From the NCBI RefSeq assembly GCF_002374855.1, contig NZ_NWVC01000001.1, forward strand, positions 310,001 through 374,000: DNA of 64,000 nucleotides, given 5' to 3'. Numbering within the stretch: the stretch's first letter is position 1; each line of letters starts with the position of its first letter. This document shows, piece after piece, positions 45,805 to 54,122 of the stretch. A model generated the notes under the pieces. The model searched no databases. It had not been told where the DNA came from and was given only the letters and a program-made list of their open reading frames with translations. The position numbers and the translations under genes are program-made. Source of the stretch: Sphingomonas adhaesiva (GTDB lineage: Bacteria > Pseudomonadota > Alphaproteobacteria > Sphingomonadales > Sphingomonadaceae).

Positions 45805-45887
45805 GAAAATGGCGTAGGCGGTGAAGAAAAATGACGCAACGCACTTGCGCCCCTCCGATTCGCCGGCTAACAGCGCCGCTCCACAAC

Positions 45888-45964
45888 GCGCCCGTAGCTC
45901 AGCTGGATAGAGCATCAGACTACGAATCTGAGGGTCGGACGTTCGAATCGTTCCGGGCGCGCCA
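45888..45964 (+). tRNA. tRNA-Arg (ACG)
   Basis: A complete cloverleaf: acceptor GCGCCCG/CGGGCGC, D-arm GCTCAGCTGGATAGAGC, anticodon ACG in GACTACGAATC, T-arm with GTTCGAATC and encoded CCA. Adenosine-34 would be edited to inosine. Accessory DNA starts immediately downstream, so its 3' end is a candidate integration site. Confidence 0.97.
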
Positions 45965-45981
45965 CTGGAAATCAAGGACTT

Positions 45982-46022
45982 AGCCCCTCTCCGTCGTTGT
46001 GACGGGGAGGGGCTGTCTTTTT
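45982..46022 (+). terminator. Terminator after tRNA-Arg
   Basis: A 14-base stem (45982-45995 with 46001-46014, one or two G-U) followed by TCTTTTT. It ends the tRNA transcript and insulates it from the accessory genes. Confidence 0.8.
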
Positions 46023-46032
46023 GTCGATTCCA

Positions 46033-46053
46033 CGAGCAATCGGCGAGCAATCG
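46033..46053. repeat. Tandem CGAGCAATCG direct repeat near the tRNA boundary
   Basis: CGAGCAATCG occurs at 46033-46042 and 46044-46053. It lies at the edge of the accessory region and could be a recombinase arm site or attachment-flanking sequence. The rest of 46,054-46,290 shows no gene; it should contain the promoter of the GHKL gene, but no clear -35/-10 was seen. Confidence 0.4.
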
Positions 46054-46290
46054 ACCGGAGACCGGCTCGATGCGCACTTGATCGACGCTTGGAACGACAG
46101 ATCCCCCTGTCTTGCCGAGGCCACACTATCATGTGGTCGACGAATCCGTCGAGGAGTGGCTCAGAATTTTTACGAGTCGCCTTCGGTGCAGCGATGGTCC
46201 GACGTGCGAAGCGCTGCCCTGCGACCGCAACGGCGGGTCCTTCCGGATAGCGGCCGCTCCTGTTACGCTTCGTTTGGGAGGAGCTTCATC

Positions 46291-48624
46291 ATGGCAACTG
46301 CTGCGGACGGGGACATCGGCGAGGGCGCTGATCTCGTCGTCAAGGACGCCGCTGGCCGGCCGCCCCAGATGGGAATGGCGATTCAGAGCGGCATCCTGAA
46401 GAGCCTCGGGATCAACCTCTACACGAACCTCGGCAAGGTGCTGGTCGAGTTCATCGCCAATGCCTACGACTCGGACGCTTCGACTGTGTGGGTCACCGTT
46501 CCTGATGTGCTCATCCAGCAGGAGAGGACGCGAGCAAAGGCGAAGGCGGATGAGGAGGCCGCACGCGTGGTCGGAGTGGCTCCTCTTCTGGACATCGCCG
46601 AGGGACGGACTCCTGCCAACGACGTGGATGCGGCGGGGCAGCCCGCACTCCTCAACCTCGAGGCGCTGTTCCGGACACTGCCGGAGGACATCGACGTCGT
46701 CATCGAGGACGACGGGCATGGGATGACCTGGCTGGAGGTCGAGAAGAAGTTTCTCCCGCTCAACCGTCAGCGTCGGCTCAACAAGGAGGTCGGCAAGGAG
46801 ATCAACCTGACGTCCGAGGGCGGCCGCTATGTGATGGGGCGCAAGGGTGTGGGCAAGCTGGCGGGCTTCGGCGCCGCTCTCACCGTCAAGCTGTGGACCA
46901 AGCGGAAGGGCGAGACCTACGCCACGGTCATCGAGCTTGTGGACGAGGATCTCAACCAGGCGGCGTCAATCGCCGAGGTGCGCATCCCTGTGACGTATGA
47001 GGACGGCCTGCATCCCGACATGCAGGGCACGAAGGTCACGCTGAGCCGGCTGAAGGCCGACGCGACCAGGGACTCGCTCGAGAAGATCAAGAAGGCGATC
47101 ACGAAGTCGTTCAGCGCGATAAGGCCCGAGGACTTCGTCATCGAGGTGAACGGCGAGCCGCTGAAGTTCGAGGTGCCCGATTACGAGTTCATCTTCCCGA
47201 CCCATCTGACGCGGGAGGGGATCGCCCGCGGCGAGCGCCAGAAGGCGTCCGTGCACGTCCCGGGGATCGGTGATCTGCCGTTCAGCTACTATGTCGGCTT
47301 TTTGGCGAGATCCCATGGATCCGGGGCGGATCGCGGGGCGACGATCTACTGCAACAATCGGCTTGCGGCCGGGCCTGCCCTCTTCGGCCTGCCGACGGGC
47401 ATGCACAGCTTCCACAGCACGGACTACATGGACTGCATCGTCGAGGCCGACGCCTTGGACCGGTCTGACATCGACTTCGTCAATACGGCCCGGAACGGGA
47501 TCAAGGAAGGCAACGAGGTCGTCGGCGCGATGCTGGAGGCGATCGTCCGGGTCATGAGGGGCGCGATCAACGAGCACTCGCGCTTCAAGCGGGCGGAGGC
47601 GGACCGCAAGCTGCTGGAGGACAAGACCGCGAGCGTCATCTCGCGGACGATCGAGACGCTGCCTGCCAAGACGCGGAAGGCAGGCAAGCGGCTGCTGCAG
47701 ACGATAGCCCAGCAGTACGAGGTAGGGACGCCCGAGTTCGAGGAGATCGCGCCGGCGATCATCCATTCGATCAACGCGACCGAGGTCCTGATCACCTTGG
47801 CTTCCAAGGGGACGGACGCGGAGACCATCGCCCAGATCATGGGGCAGCTCAGGCAGCTGTCGGAGATCGAGAAGCGCGATTCGATCAAGCTGTATCGCGC
47901 TCGTCGTGGCGGGATCGAGAAGCTCGAGATGCTCTACGAGAAGGGCAAGGAGGACTGGAAGAGGAAGCAGTCCGAGAAGGCGCTGCATCAGCTCTTCAAG
48001 GAGAACCCGTGGCTCATACGCCCTGAATTTTCGACGTACATCTCGAGCGATCAGGGGATCAACACCACCGTCACCCGGTTGGCCGAGCATCTGAAGGTCG
48101 ACCGCTTCGCCCCCATCATGAATGGAGACGACGAAGCCGACGTCCGGCCGGACCTCGTGTTTCTGATGTCGGATCCGATGGAGGAGGGGCCCTACACGGT
48201 GAAGGTCGTGGAGCTGAAGAGCCCAGGCCTCCCCCTGACCATCGATCACTGGCGGCAGCTTGAGAACTACGTGGCTGACGTGCGGTTCTGGTGCGAGGGC
48301 AACGTGCCGCATGACGTCCGCGTCAATGGATACCTGATCGGTGCGATGCCCGAGCCTAGTCCGACGAAGAACCCTGAGCGGATGCTGCTCGAAGAGTTCA
48401 AGCGTGCGGGTCCGACGTCGAGCATCCAGATCATCGGGCTCCTCGAACTCATCAAGCACGCGCGCACCGTGCATGTGGAGGCCATCAAGGCGCTCGAACG
48501 CGATCTGGCCGGCGAGGACGAGGACGAGGAGGACGTCGAGGAGACTGCTGAGATCGTGGACCCTGAGGACGAGGCGTGGAGGGACGACTTGACGCCTGCG
48601 CCCGCGGACCCGTCAGGCGGCTAG
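46291..48624 (+). CDS. GHKL ATPase fused to a PD-(D/E)XK-like nuclease domain
   Basis: 777 residues. N-terminal GHKL (Hsp90/MutL/MORC) ATPase: N-box EFIAN (Glu53, Asn57), G1 DDGHGM (140-145), G2 GRKGVGKLAGFG (183-194). A transducer-like middle region follows. The C-terminal third begins LFKENPWLIRPEFS (about 568) and carries RPDLVF (Asp621) then VVELKSPG (Glu641, Lys643) and QLENYV, the pattern of a PD-(D/E)XK nuclease related to DUF4263/Shedu-type proteins. The tail is acidic (EDEDEEDVEE). GGGAGGAG supports the ATG. It meets the cytosine methyltransferase tail to tail with 12 bases overlap. Likely the effector of a restriction-type defence; activity inferred. Confidence 0.85.
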   Translation: MATAADGDIGEGADLVVKDAAGRPPQMGMAIQSGILKSLGINLYTNLGKVLVEFIANAYDSDASTVWVTVPDVLIQQERTRAKAKADEEAARVVGVAPLLDIAEGRTPANDVDAAGQPALLNLEALFRTLPEDIDVVIEDDGHGMTWLEVEKKFLPLNRQRRLNKEVGKEINLTSEGGRYVMGRKGVGKLAGFGAALTVKLWTKRKGETYATVIELVDEDLNQAASIAEVRIPVTYEDGLHPDMQGTKVTLSRLKADATRDSLEKIKKAITKSFSAIRPEDFVIEVNGEPLKFEVPDYEFIFPTHLTREGIARGERQKASVHVPGIGDLPFSYYVGFLARSHGSGADRGATIYCNNRLAAGPALFGLPTGMHSFHSTDYMDCIVEADALDRSDIDFVNTARNGIKEGNEVVGAMLEAIVRVMRGAINEHSRFKRAEADRKLLEDKTASVISRTIETLPAKTRKAGKRLLQTIAQQYEVGTPEFEEIAPAIIHSINATEVLITLASKGTDAETIAQIMGQLRQLSEIEKRDSIKLYRARRGGIEKLEMLYEKGKEDWKRKQSEKALHQLFKENPWLIRPEFSTYISSDQGINTTVTRLAEHLKVDRFAPIMNGDDEADVRPDLVFLMSDPMEEGPYTVKVVELKSPGLPLTIDHWRQLENYVADVRFWCEGNVPHDVRVNGYLIGAMPEPSPTKNPERMLLEEFKRAGPTSSIQIIGLLELIKHARTVHVEAIKALERDLAGEDEDEEDVEETAEIVDPEDEAWRDDLTPAPADPSGG

Positions 48625-49602
48625 CGGTCGCGCGCTCGCCCGCCGCATGGCCTCGGCGACCGCACGGCAGACGGCCTCCGCCAGCGGCACGGGCACGCCG
48701 TTGCCGATCTGCCGAGCCACCGGATAGGGCCTGCCCACGAACGTCCAATCGTCGGGCACACCTTGGAGGCGTGCGCCTTCCCGAAGCGACAATGTCCTGT
48801 TTTCGACGGGGTGCAGGTAGCGGCCCTTGGACGGGTTTTGGAACGTGCAGCGGAGCGTGTTGACCGGTCGGTCGGGATCGATCCGCCCCCACACGTCTGT
48901 CGCCTGGCAGCCGACCTTCGCCCACGAAGGCGGGCACAGCTCGGGCGCCTGGCGCATGATGTCGCGCTTGTCGCCCTTCGGCGGGACGAGCGCGATGCGC
49001 GACGCGGCGATTCCGGCGGGCGTCGGCCACACATGCATGGGATCGTCCGGATCTACGGGCTCGGCGAGGACGGAGCCAGCGGTCCTGTGCGGACCGGCGA
49101 CGGACTCGGGCGCCGCGATCGTGCCGATCCGCGACGCGATCGTGAATGATCGCCGCCGCAGCTGGGCGGCGCCGTGGTCCGCGGCCTCTAGCTCCCATGC
49201 CTCCACCGCGTAGCCGAGTGCGCGGAAGCTGGCGGCGAGTTCCTGCCACTTCGCCGACCGCAGGAAGGGCGGCACGTTCTCGACGATCACCACCGAGGCG
49301 TCGCAACGCGCCGCCCATTCGGGCACCGTCAGCGCCAGGGCGTTGCGGGCGTCCAGCGGATCCTGGCGGCCGAGGGTCGAGAAGCCCTGGCAGGGAGGTC
49401 CGGCCAGCAGCACGTCGACCTTCGGAACGTCATGGGCGTCCAGCGTCGAGCCCACGACGCCGACCGGCGCGACGTTGCGGTTGTAGCTGGCGATCGCGTC
49501 CTTCGACAGGTCGATGGCGAACGCGGGCGTCATGCCGGCGCGGACCGCGCCGGCGCTGAAGAGGCCCGCGCCGCTGAACATGTCTGCAAACGTGATCCGC
49601 AT
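48613..49602 (-). CDS. DNA (cytosine-5-)-methyltransferase
   Basis: About 329 residues with all C5 methylase landmarks: motif I DMFSGAGLFSAGA, IV GPPCQGFSTLG (catalytic Cys), VI VIVENVPPF, VIII AAQLRRRSF, a short target-recognition region, and X GNGVPVPLAEAV. It would mark host DNA against the adjacent nuclease. Start: the ATG at 49602 or the one three codons upstream at 49611 (the N-terminus then reads MRIMRI); neither has a ribosome site, so translation may be leaderless. The start region lies within repeats shared with the divergent regulator promoter. Confidence 0.92.
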   Translation of the reverse strand: MRITFADMFSGAGLFSAGAVRAGMTPAFAIDLSKDAIASYNRNVAPVGVVGSTLDAHDVPKVDVLLAGPPCQGFSTLGRQDPLDARNALALTVPEWAARCDASVVIVENVPPFLRSAKWQELAASFRALGYAVEAWELEAADHGAAQLRRRSFTIASRIGTIAAPESVAGPHRTAGSVLAEPVDPDDPMHVWPTPAGIAASRIALVPPKGDKRDIMRQAPELCPPSWAKVGCQATDVWGRIDPDRPVNTLRCTFQNPSKGRYLHPVENRTLSLREGARLQGVPDDWTFVGRPYPVARQIGNGVPVPLAEAVCRAVAEAMRRASARPLAA

Positions 49603-49632
49603 AATACGCATGGCTTGTAATGCGAATATGCG
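49598..49632. promoter_or_regulatory. Four-copy CGCAT/ATGCG operator array
   Basis: CGCAT at 49598-49602 and 49607-49611 (9-base period) is mirrored by ATGCG at 49620-49624 and 49628-49632 (8-base period), giving overall dyad symmetry centred near 49,615. It covers the methyltransferase start and the divergent helix-turn-helix promoter (TATATC/GATATA -10-like sequences). It resembles the paired operators of controller proteins in R-M systems. Confidence 0.6.
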
Positions 49633-49648
49633 ATATAGGCAAGCGGCG

Positions 49649-50032
49649 ATGGACGATGCAGCGAGATTGATGGCTCTGGCGGAAGCGCTGAAGACGGGCG
49701 GACTCCCCTCGCAGCAGGCGCTCGCCGATGCCGCGGGCGTGGACCAGCCGCTGGTGTCCCGCGCTCGCCGTGGCGAGCTGAAGCGCGTCACCGGCCGCGT
49801 CGAGAGGCTGGCGCGTTATGTGGATATGCGGATCGCGATGCTTCCGGCGGCGCCTGCCGGGAGGGTCGGTGATGCCGCGGCGCGTAGCCCGCGGCTTCGA
49901 GCCCTGCTGAGCTGTCGCGACTATCTGCGCGAAGGCTGCGACCCGAACGTGCTGGCGGATCAGGTCGCAATCCTACGCCGTGCGCAGGGTCGACGGGTGA
50001 GGGCCCGATCCGGAGCAGACAGTATGCCCTGA
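49649..50032 (+). CDS. Small helix-turn-helix regulator divergent from the methyltransferase
   Basis: 127 residues. The N-terminal half fits a short helix-turn-helix (LPSQQALADAAGVDQPLVSRARRGEL) of the XRE/Cro or transposon-repressor sort; the C-terminal half (SPRLRALLSCRDYLREGCDP) is helical with two Cys. It starts 17 bases beyond the operator array, so it probably controls itself and the methyltransferase. An in-frame ATG at 49628 inside the array is a weaker start. Family not firmly recognised. Confidence 0.7.
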   Translation: MDDAARLMALAEALKTGGLPSQQALADAAGVDQPLVSRARRGELKRVTGRVERLARYVDMRIAMLPAAPAGRVGDAAARSPRLRALLSCRDYLREGCDPNVLADQVAILRRAQGRRVRARSGADSMP

Positions 50033-50064
50033 GGTTGTGCTGTTCGGACGAGCAGCCCGGTGAA

Positions 50065-50907
50065 TTAGCGTCCCCGCATCGTCGTATCGGCCGGCCAGGG
50101 CGCAATGGCCTCGGTCATGAGGGACAGCAGGTACGGTGTGAGCTGGTCCACCGCGACATACTCCTTCGCGATCTTCGCCCATTCCGGCCAGCGGTCGACC
50201 CGCGTGCATAGCCAGGCGTAGAAAGCGTCGCGCCGCGCGGGGTCAGGGAAGCTGATGCTCCAGACCGTCTTACGAACCGACACGGGGCCGTCTGTCGGGG
50301 CCAGCAGTATGATGCTCGACGACGTGCCGATGTCGCGCCGGGCGAAGTGATAGTCCCATCCGGCGGCGATCCGCTCCAGCCGCTCCAGCTGCGCCTCATC
50401 GACGATCGGCGACCGCTCGATGTCGATGAGGAGATCCACCGACCGCTGGCAGGGCCGGACGTGGCGGACGCGGTCCGGGCGCGTGGCGTCCAGCATCCGC
50501 AGCGCCGACACGCCTTCGGCGGTGAGTTCGCCGGCGCATGCCTGGGCCTTGTCCGCGGCCACCATGCCGAGACCGACGAGGAAGAGACGGTAGGCCTCGG
50601 CCATCTGCCACTCGCGACGGAAGAGTTCCGCAGTCCGTTCCCACTTGCGGGGATCAGGCATCACGACAGCCGACGCGAGAAAGGAGTGGAGCAGCTCGAT
50701 CGATACCTCGTCGGGCTGCGGCTCGACACCGTGATCCGGGGACGGGCGCAGCGGCAGGTTCAGGCGCCCGGACCAGAAAGCGGAGCGCAGGGTGGTCCAG
50801 GAGCCGCCGGCCTCGTCGACGAGCCGCGTGCCGTTCGCCATCGGCTCGATGCGAAGCCAGTAGCCCCAGGCCAGCATGGGTTCGATGTCGTGCGGAACGG
50901 CGATCAC
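50065..50907 (-). CDS. Hypothetical protein of the accessory element
   Basis: 280 residues, soluble, no signal peptide, no recognised domain. Notable are a Trp-rich N-terminus (AWGYWLRIEPMANGTRLVDE) and SWTTLRSAFWSGRLNLPL. The GTG start overlaps the stop of the upstream gene (GTGA) after GGGAGG, so the two are co-translated. It is the last gene of the minus-strand accessory operon. Confidence 0.65.
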   Translation of the reverse strand: MIAVPHDIEPMLAWGYWLRIEPMANGTRLVDEAGGSWTTLRSAFWSGRLNLPLRPSPDHGVEPQPDEVSIELLHSFLASAVVMPDPRKWERTAELFRREWQMAEAYRLFLVGLGMVAADKAQACAGELTAEGVSALRMLDATRPDRVRHVRPCQRSVDLLIDIERSPIVDEAQLERLERIAAGWDYHFARRDIGTSSSIILLAPTDGPVSVRKTVWSISFPDPARRDAFYAWLCTRVDRWPEWAKIAKEYVAVDQLTPYLLSLMTEAIAPWPADTTMRGR

Positions 50908-51605
50908 GCCTCGTCCTCCCGGCGGTCGGAGATGGGCAGGACGGTCGGAGCCGGGGGTAGGATGGAGCCGGTCTCCATCGCCTTCAGCTGCGCGGCGAGG
51001 CGGGTGCACTCGGCATGGACGTAGGCCTCGTCGCGATAGACGCGCGTCTGGGTCCCCAGGAACTCGGTCGTGCGGGTGCGGTCGGCCTTCGGAAGGGCGT
51101 CGCCCTCCTTGTCGCAGGAGAAGCCCAGCCACCATGCGTCGTCACGCGCGGCGACCTCCCGCGCGAGGTCGTTGCGCAGGATCTCCGAGCTTGCCGGCAC
51201 GAAATATCCCTCCTTGATGCGAGTGACGTGGCAGACCGAGACCGGCTCCGGATCCCGCGCCGCGCAGGGCTCGGCATAGTCGATGCCGCCGTGGACGCGC
51301 AGGCCGATGCCGGCGAGCGCCTTGACGTCGAACCCGTGCAGCGCATGGCCGTGCTCCACGCCGACGTAGCCGCACAGGTGGCCCCATCGCTGGGAGCGCC
51401 GGATGATGCAGGGGAAGCCAGTAGCCGGATCGGTCCATGCGATCTTGTCCGCCTCGTCTGCCCATGGGCCGTTGCCCGACGGGTGCACGGACGGGACGTT
51501 GTAGATGGCGTCGACCTGGACCAGCTGGCTGCCGATCCGGCGCGCGATATCGCGGCGGGTCGGCGCGACGGCGATGGAGGTGCCTGGCGTCTTCTTCTTG
51601 GGCAT
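50904..51605 (-). CDS. Hypothetical protein with phage-type GYVGVEHGHALHG motif
   Basis: 233 residues. The segment CGYVGVEHGHALHGFDVKAL resembles a motif common in uncharacterised phage and plasmid proteins (Y-V-G-V-x2-x-H-x2-x-G). A second conserved-looking part is WWLGFSCDKEGDALP. Start ATG after AAAGGA. It lies between the primase-like gene and the co-translated downstream gene. Function unknown. Confidence 0.65.
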   Translation of the reverse strand: MPKKKTPGTSIAVAPTRRDIARRIGSQLVQVDAIYNVPSVHPSGNGPWADEADKIAWTDPATGFPCIIRRSQRWGHLCGYVGVEHGHALHGFDVKALAGIGLRVHGGIDYAEPCAARDPEPVSVCHVTRIKEGYFVPASSEILRNDLAREVAARDDAWWLGFSCDKEGDALPKADRTRTTEFLGTQTRVYRDEAYVHAECTRLAAQLKAMETGSILPPAPTVLPISDRREDEA

Positions 51606-51667
51606 GGTTCGTCCTTTCGATGTTCGCGGGGCCTTGCGGCGCGGCGACGGTGGGGTGGTGGGAGGGG

Positions 51668-52744
51668 TCAGGTGTGGAGGAGCACCCACTCCTCGTTGAA
51701 GTCCTTGGCGCCGGCGCGCGGGAACAGCCCGTCGACCTCGATGCCGCGCGCCATTAGCGCGGCGGCCGCGGCGGCTACGGCGGCGCGGCCGGTGGCGTCG
51801 GCGTCGCCGCACAGAGTGACCTTCCGCACGGCCGGCGGCAGCTCGACGAGGGGCAGGTTGGCGTCTCCGAACGTCGACCAGACCGTCGCGCCGGGGAACA
51901 TGAGGCGCAGCGACAATGCGTCCTCAACCGCGCTCGCCAGCATGATGGCGGGTGCGACCGGCCCGAGCCGCAGAGCGCTGCCCCGGATGCGTCCGAGGCT
52001 GAGCCTCGTTTCGCCGTGGCGCGCCTTTCTGCCGTCGTCCTCCACGAAGGTCCGCAGGATGCCGACGACCGCGCCGCGGACGTCCTGCGCCGCCGCCACC
52101 CTCGCGGGCAGCCGCGGACCGGGACGGCCGTCGTCTCGCCAGAACCTCGGGATCCGGCCGAAGCGGATGCTGGGCGGCACGTCATGCCCGATCGCCCGCG
52201 AGATGAGATACGCCTCCGCCGGCGTCCCCTCGACGCCGCCTGCGCCCCGCCACTCCGCCCGGGCAAGCTGGAAGCCCGATGGTCGCGTGCGGAGACCCGG
52301 CCTCCTGGCGGTGGCGGTCGGCCGCGGCGTCGCGCCGCGATGTGCCCCGGCGAGCTCCAGGCACGCTTCGCGGAACGTCTGCCCGTGCAGCCGCGACTGC
52401 AGGGCGATCGCGTCGCCGCCTGCGCCGCAGCCGAAGCAGAAGAACACGCCCTTGCCGTCGTCGACGAAGAAGCTCGGCTCGTTCTCGTCGTGGAGCGGGC
52501 AGATGCCCTTCAGCTGCCGCCCGGACCGCTTGAGCGTCGATGCCGTCGCCGCGATGGCGGCGATCGAGATCTCGGCCTTCAGCCTGGCGGTGTCGATGGT
52601 GCCGTCCGATCTGCGGTAGCGGCTCGGAAGGTCGGCGTGCGCTTCGTCCATGTCCGGGTGTCCTTCTGCATCCTCGTCAATCTCGACGTGTCGGTGGATC
52701 GGGGGCGCTTTCTTCCTGCCTCCCGCTTCCACCGCTTTCCTCAT
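51668..52744 (-). CDS. Zinc-finger/Toprim primase-like protein
   Basis: 358 residues. A DnaG-type CHC2 zinc finger (CPLHDENEPSFFVDDGKG then FFCFGCGAGGDAI) lies near 95-130, and a Toprim domain in the C-terminal half shows LASAVEDALSL (Glu), LCGDADATGRAA (DxD) and GAKDFNEEW. This is the arrangement of small primases of satellites, plasmids and integrative elements. The N-terminus is acidic and His-rich. The ATG at 52744 has GGAGAG; an ATG at 52651 is possible. Confidence 0.85.
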   Translation of the reverse strand: MRKAVEAGGRKKAPPIHRHVEIDEDAEGHPDMDEAHADLPSRYRRSDGTIDTARLKAEISIAAIAATASTLKRSGRQLKGICPLHDENEPSFFVDDGKGVFFCFGCGAGGDAIALQSRLHGQTFREACLELAGAHRGATPRPTATARRPGLRTRPSGFQLARAEWRGAGGVEGTPAEAYLISRAIGHDVPPSIRFGRIPRFWRDDGRPGPRLPARVAAAQDVRGAVVGILRTFVEDDGRKARHGETRLSLGRIRGSALRLGPVAPAIMLASAVEDALSLRLMFPGATVWSTFGDANLPLVELPPAVRKVTLCGDADATGRAAVAAAAAALMARGIEVDGLFPRAGAKDFNEEWVLLHT

Positions 52745-52793
52745 GTCTCTCCGGCGGCGCCGTTCGGCGCCGCCGACGCTTCTCGCGTCGCGC

Positions 52794-53402
52794 TCAGCCC
52801 TTCCCGGTCCGTGCGCGGCCGCCACCGAGCAGGATCTCGCACCAGACCTCCAGGCCGACCGCCGCCAACCCTTCGATGCGGGACGGCGGGAGGATGTCGG
52901 CCCTGCTGGTGGGGCGGGCGACGACGCCGACGGCGGCGTTCGCCTCGCGCATCGTGCGGCCGTGCTCGAGGAGGGCATGCCGTCCGGCCATCCTGATGCC
53001 GTGGAAGTTCCAGGGAGGGACCGGGATCGTCGCCGGGGCCTCGTCGGCGAGCCAGTCCTGCAGGCGGTCCAGCCGCACGTCCGCATGCTTCAGACGCCGA
53101 CCCCGGCCGGCGGTGACGGCTTGCCCCGTCGCGCGGGACGCGCCCGCGATGCGGATGATCGTCTGGCGCGCGGGTCCGGGCAGCGGAAGGATCCTGGCCC
53201 CGCCCTTGCGGAGGGGGACGGGCACGTGGCCGTTCCGCCAGTTTATGCGCTCGAGATCGATCGCCACCGCCTCGAAGGGCAGGCAGAGGGTCAGCAGGCA
53301 GATCTCCAGGACGGCGCCGTGCGCGCCGCCGAGGGTGCGTGCGCCTTCAAGCAGCACGCGCATGTCGGGCACGCTCGGCGGGATCGGTGCCGCCCCGGTC
53401 AC
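52794..53402 (-). CDS. Degenerate tyrosine-recombinase-like protein (copy A)
   Basis: 202 residues matching only the catalytic half of phage integrases: LEICLLTLCLPFEAVAIDLERINWRNGHVPVP aligns with the usual LLLLTGxRRxE...W.DID region, and PPWNFHGIRMAG (131-140) with the PWTFHDLRRT motif. The first catalytic Arg is lost, His134-x2-Arg137 remains, and the GVYQRH-type region that supplies Tyr reads TSRADILPPSRIEG with no Tyr. It cannot be a normal recombinase. The GTG start is preceded, 62 bases away, by copy B. Confidence 0.75.
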   Translation of the reverse strand: MTGAAPIPPSVPDMRVLLEGARTLGGAHGAVLEICLLTLCLPFEAVAIDLERINWRNGHVPVPLRKGGARILPLPGPARQTIIRIAGASRATGQAVTAGRGRRLKHADVRLDRLQDWLADEAPATIPVPPWNFHGIRMAGRHALLEHGRTMREANAAVGVVARPTSRADILPPSRIEGLAAVGLEVWCEILLGGGRARTGKG

Positions 53403-53463
53403 GGCTCGTGCCTCCGAGAGGGAGCCAAGTCGAGGTGGTCGTGGAAGGCGATGCACTCGCGGA

Positions 53464-54105
53464 TCAGGCAGGCCACGTCCGGTCCGGAGCCCCGCCGATG
53501 CGGAACGCCCACCAGTTCGAGACCGCCCGCTGCTGGGCGAGATGCCATCGCCGGTCCACGCCGGGTGGAGCCCCGAAGCCCGCCTGTCCCAGGACCGCGG
53601 CATAGGGCGCGTCCGCGTCGAGCATGCCCGCGACCACGCCTTCGCGGAGCGAGGAGAAGGTCCAGCACAGGTCTATCGGGAGGAGGGCATCGAAGAGGAG
53701 GAGCTCCCGCGCGTAGCCTAGCGTGTCGTCGTCCACGCGCAGCGCCCGGCCGCACACGTCCATCACGAGAGGACCGCATGTCCGCCCGGCGGTCGCCGCC
53801 TCGACGGCATATGCTGCCGCGTTGCCCATCGCGACCTCCGCGAAGCGCCGGTCGTCCTGCGGCACGCGTAGCACGCCGTTCTTCCGGTCGATCAGCTCGA
53901 TGGGCGTGGCGGCCAGGGCCGCGGGATCGCACGGAATGAGCGTCGCCAGGGTGAGCAGCAGCGTCGGCGGCTCGGCGATGTCCCGGGAGGTTCTGTGGAT
54001 GTCGGAGATGGCGCGGCCATCGAGTTCGCGCGCGGCTTCTGCCGCGCGCCGGGGGGCGATCGTCATGGGAGTTCCATCGATGTGCAGGGGGATGAGGGCG
54101 GGCAT
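53464..54105 (-). CDS. Degenerate tyrosine-recombinase-like protein (copy B)
   Basis: 213 residues of the same kind: LLLTLATLIPCDPAALAATP and LIDRKNGVLRVP match the region around the first catalytic Arg, and CWTFSSLREGVVAGML (147-162) matches HxLR with His replaced by Ser (Arg154 kept). The region where Tyr should be reads GVDRRWHLAQQRAVSNWWAF, with no Tyr. ATG start 17 bases after the AlpA-like gene stop. The gap to copy A can be read in another frame, so a frameshift near 53,480 is possible. Confidence 0.72.
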   Translation of the reverse strand: MPALIPLHIDGTPMTIAPRRAAEAARELDGRAISDIHRTSRDIAEPPTLLLTLATLIPCDPAALAATPIELIDRKNGVLRVPQDDRRFAEVAMGNAAAYAVEAATAGRTCGPLVMDVCGRALRVDDDTLGYARELLLFDALLPIDLCWTFSSLREGVVAGMLDADAPYAAVLGQAGFGAPPGVDRRWHLAQQRAVSNWWAFRIGGAPDRTWPA

Positions 54106-54122
54106 GTGCCCGCCCGGCAGGG

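Noticed and set aside
46966..48474. A 502-codon minus-strand frame inside the GHKL gene
   Set aside because: Antisense shadow; the plus-strand gene has N, G1, G2 and nuclease motifs and a strong ribosome site.
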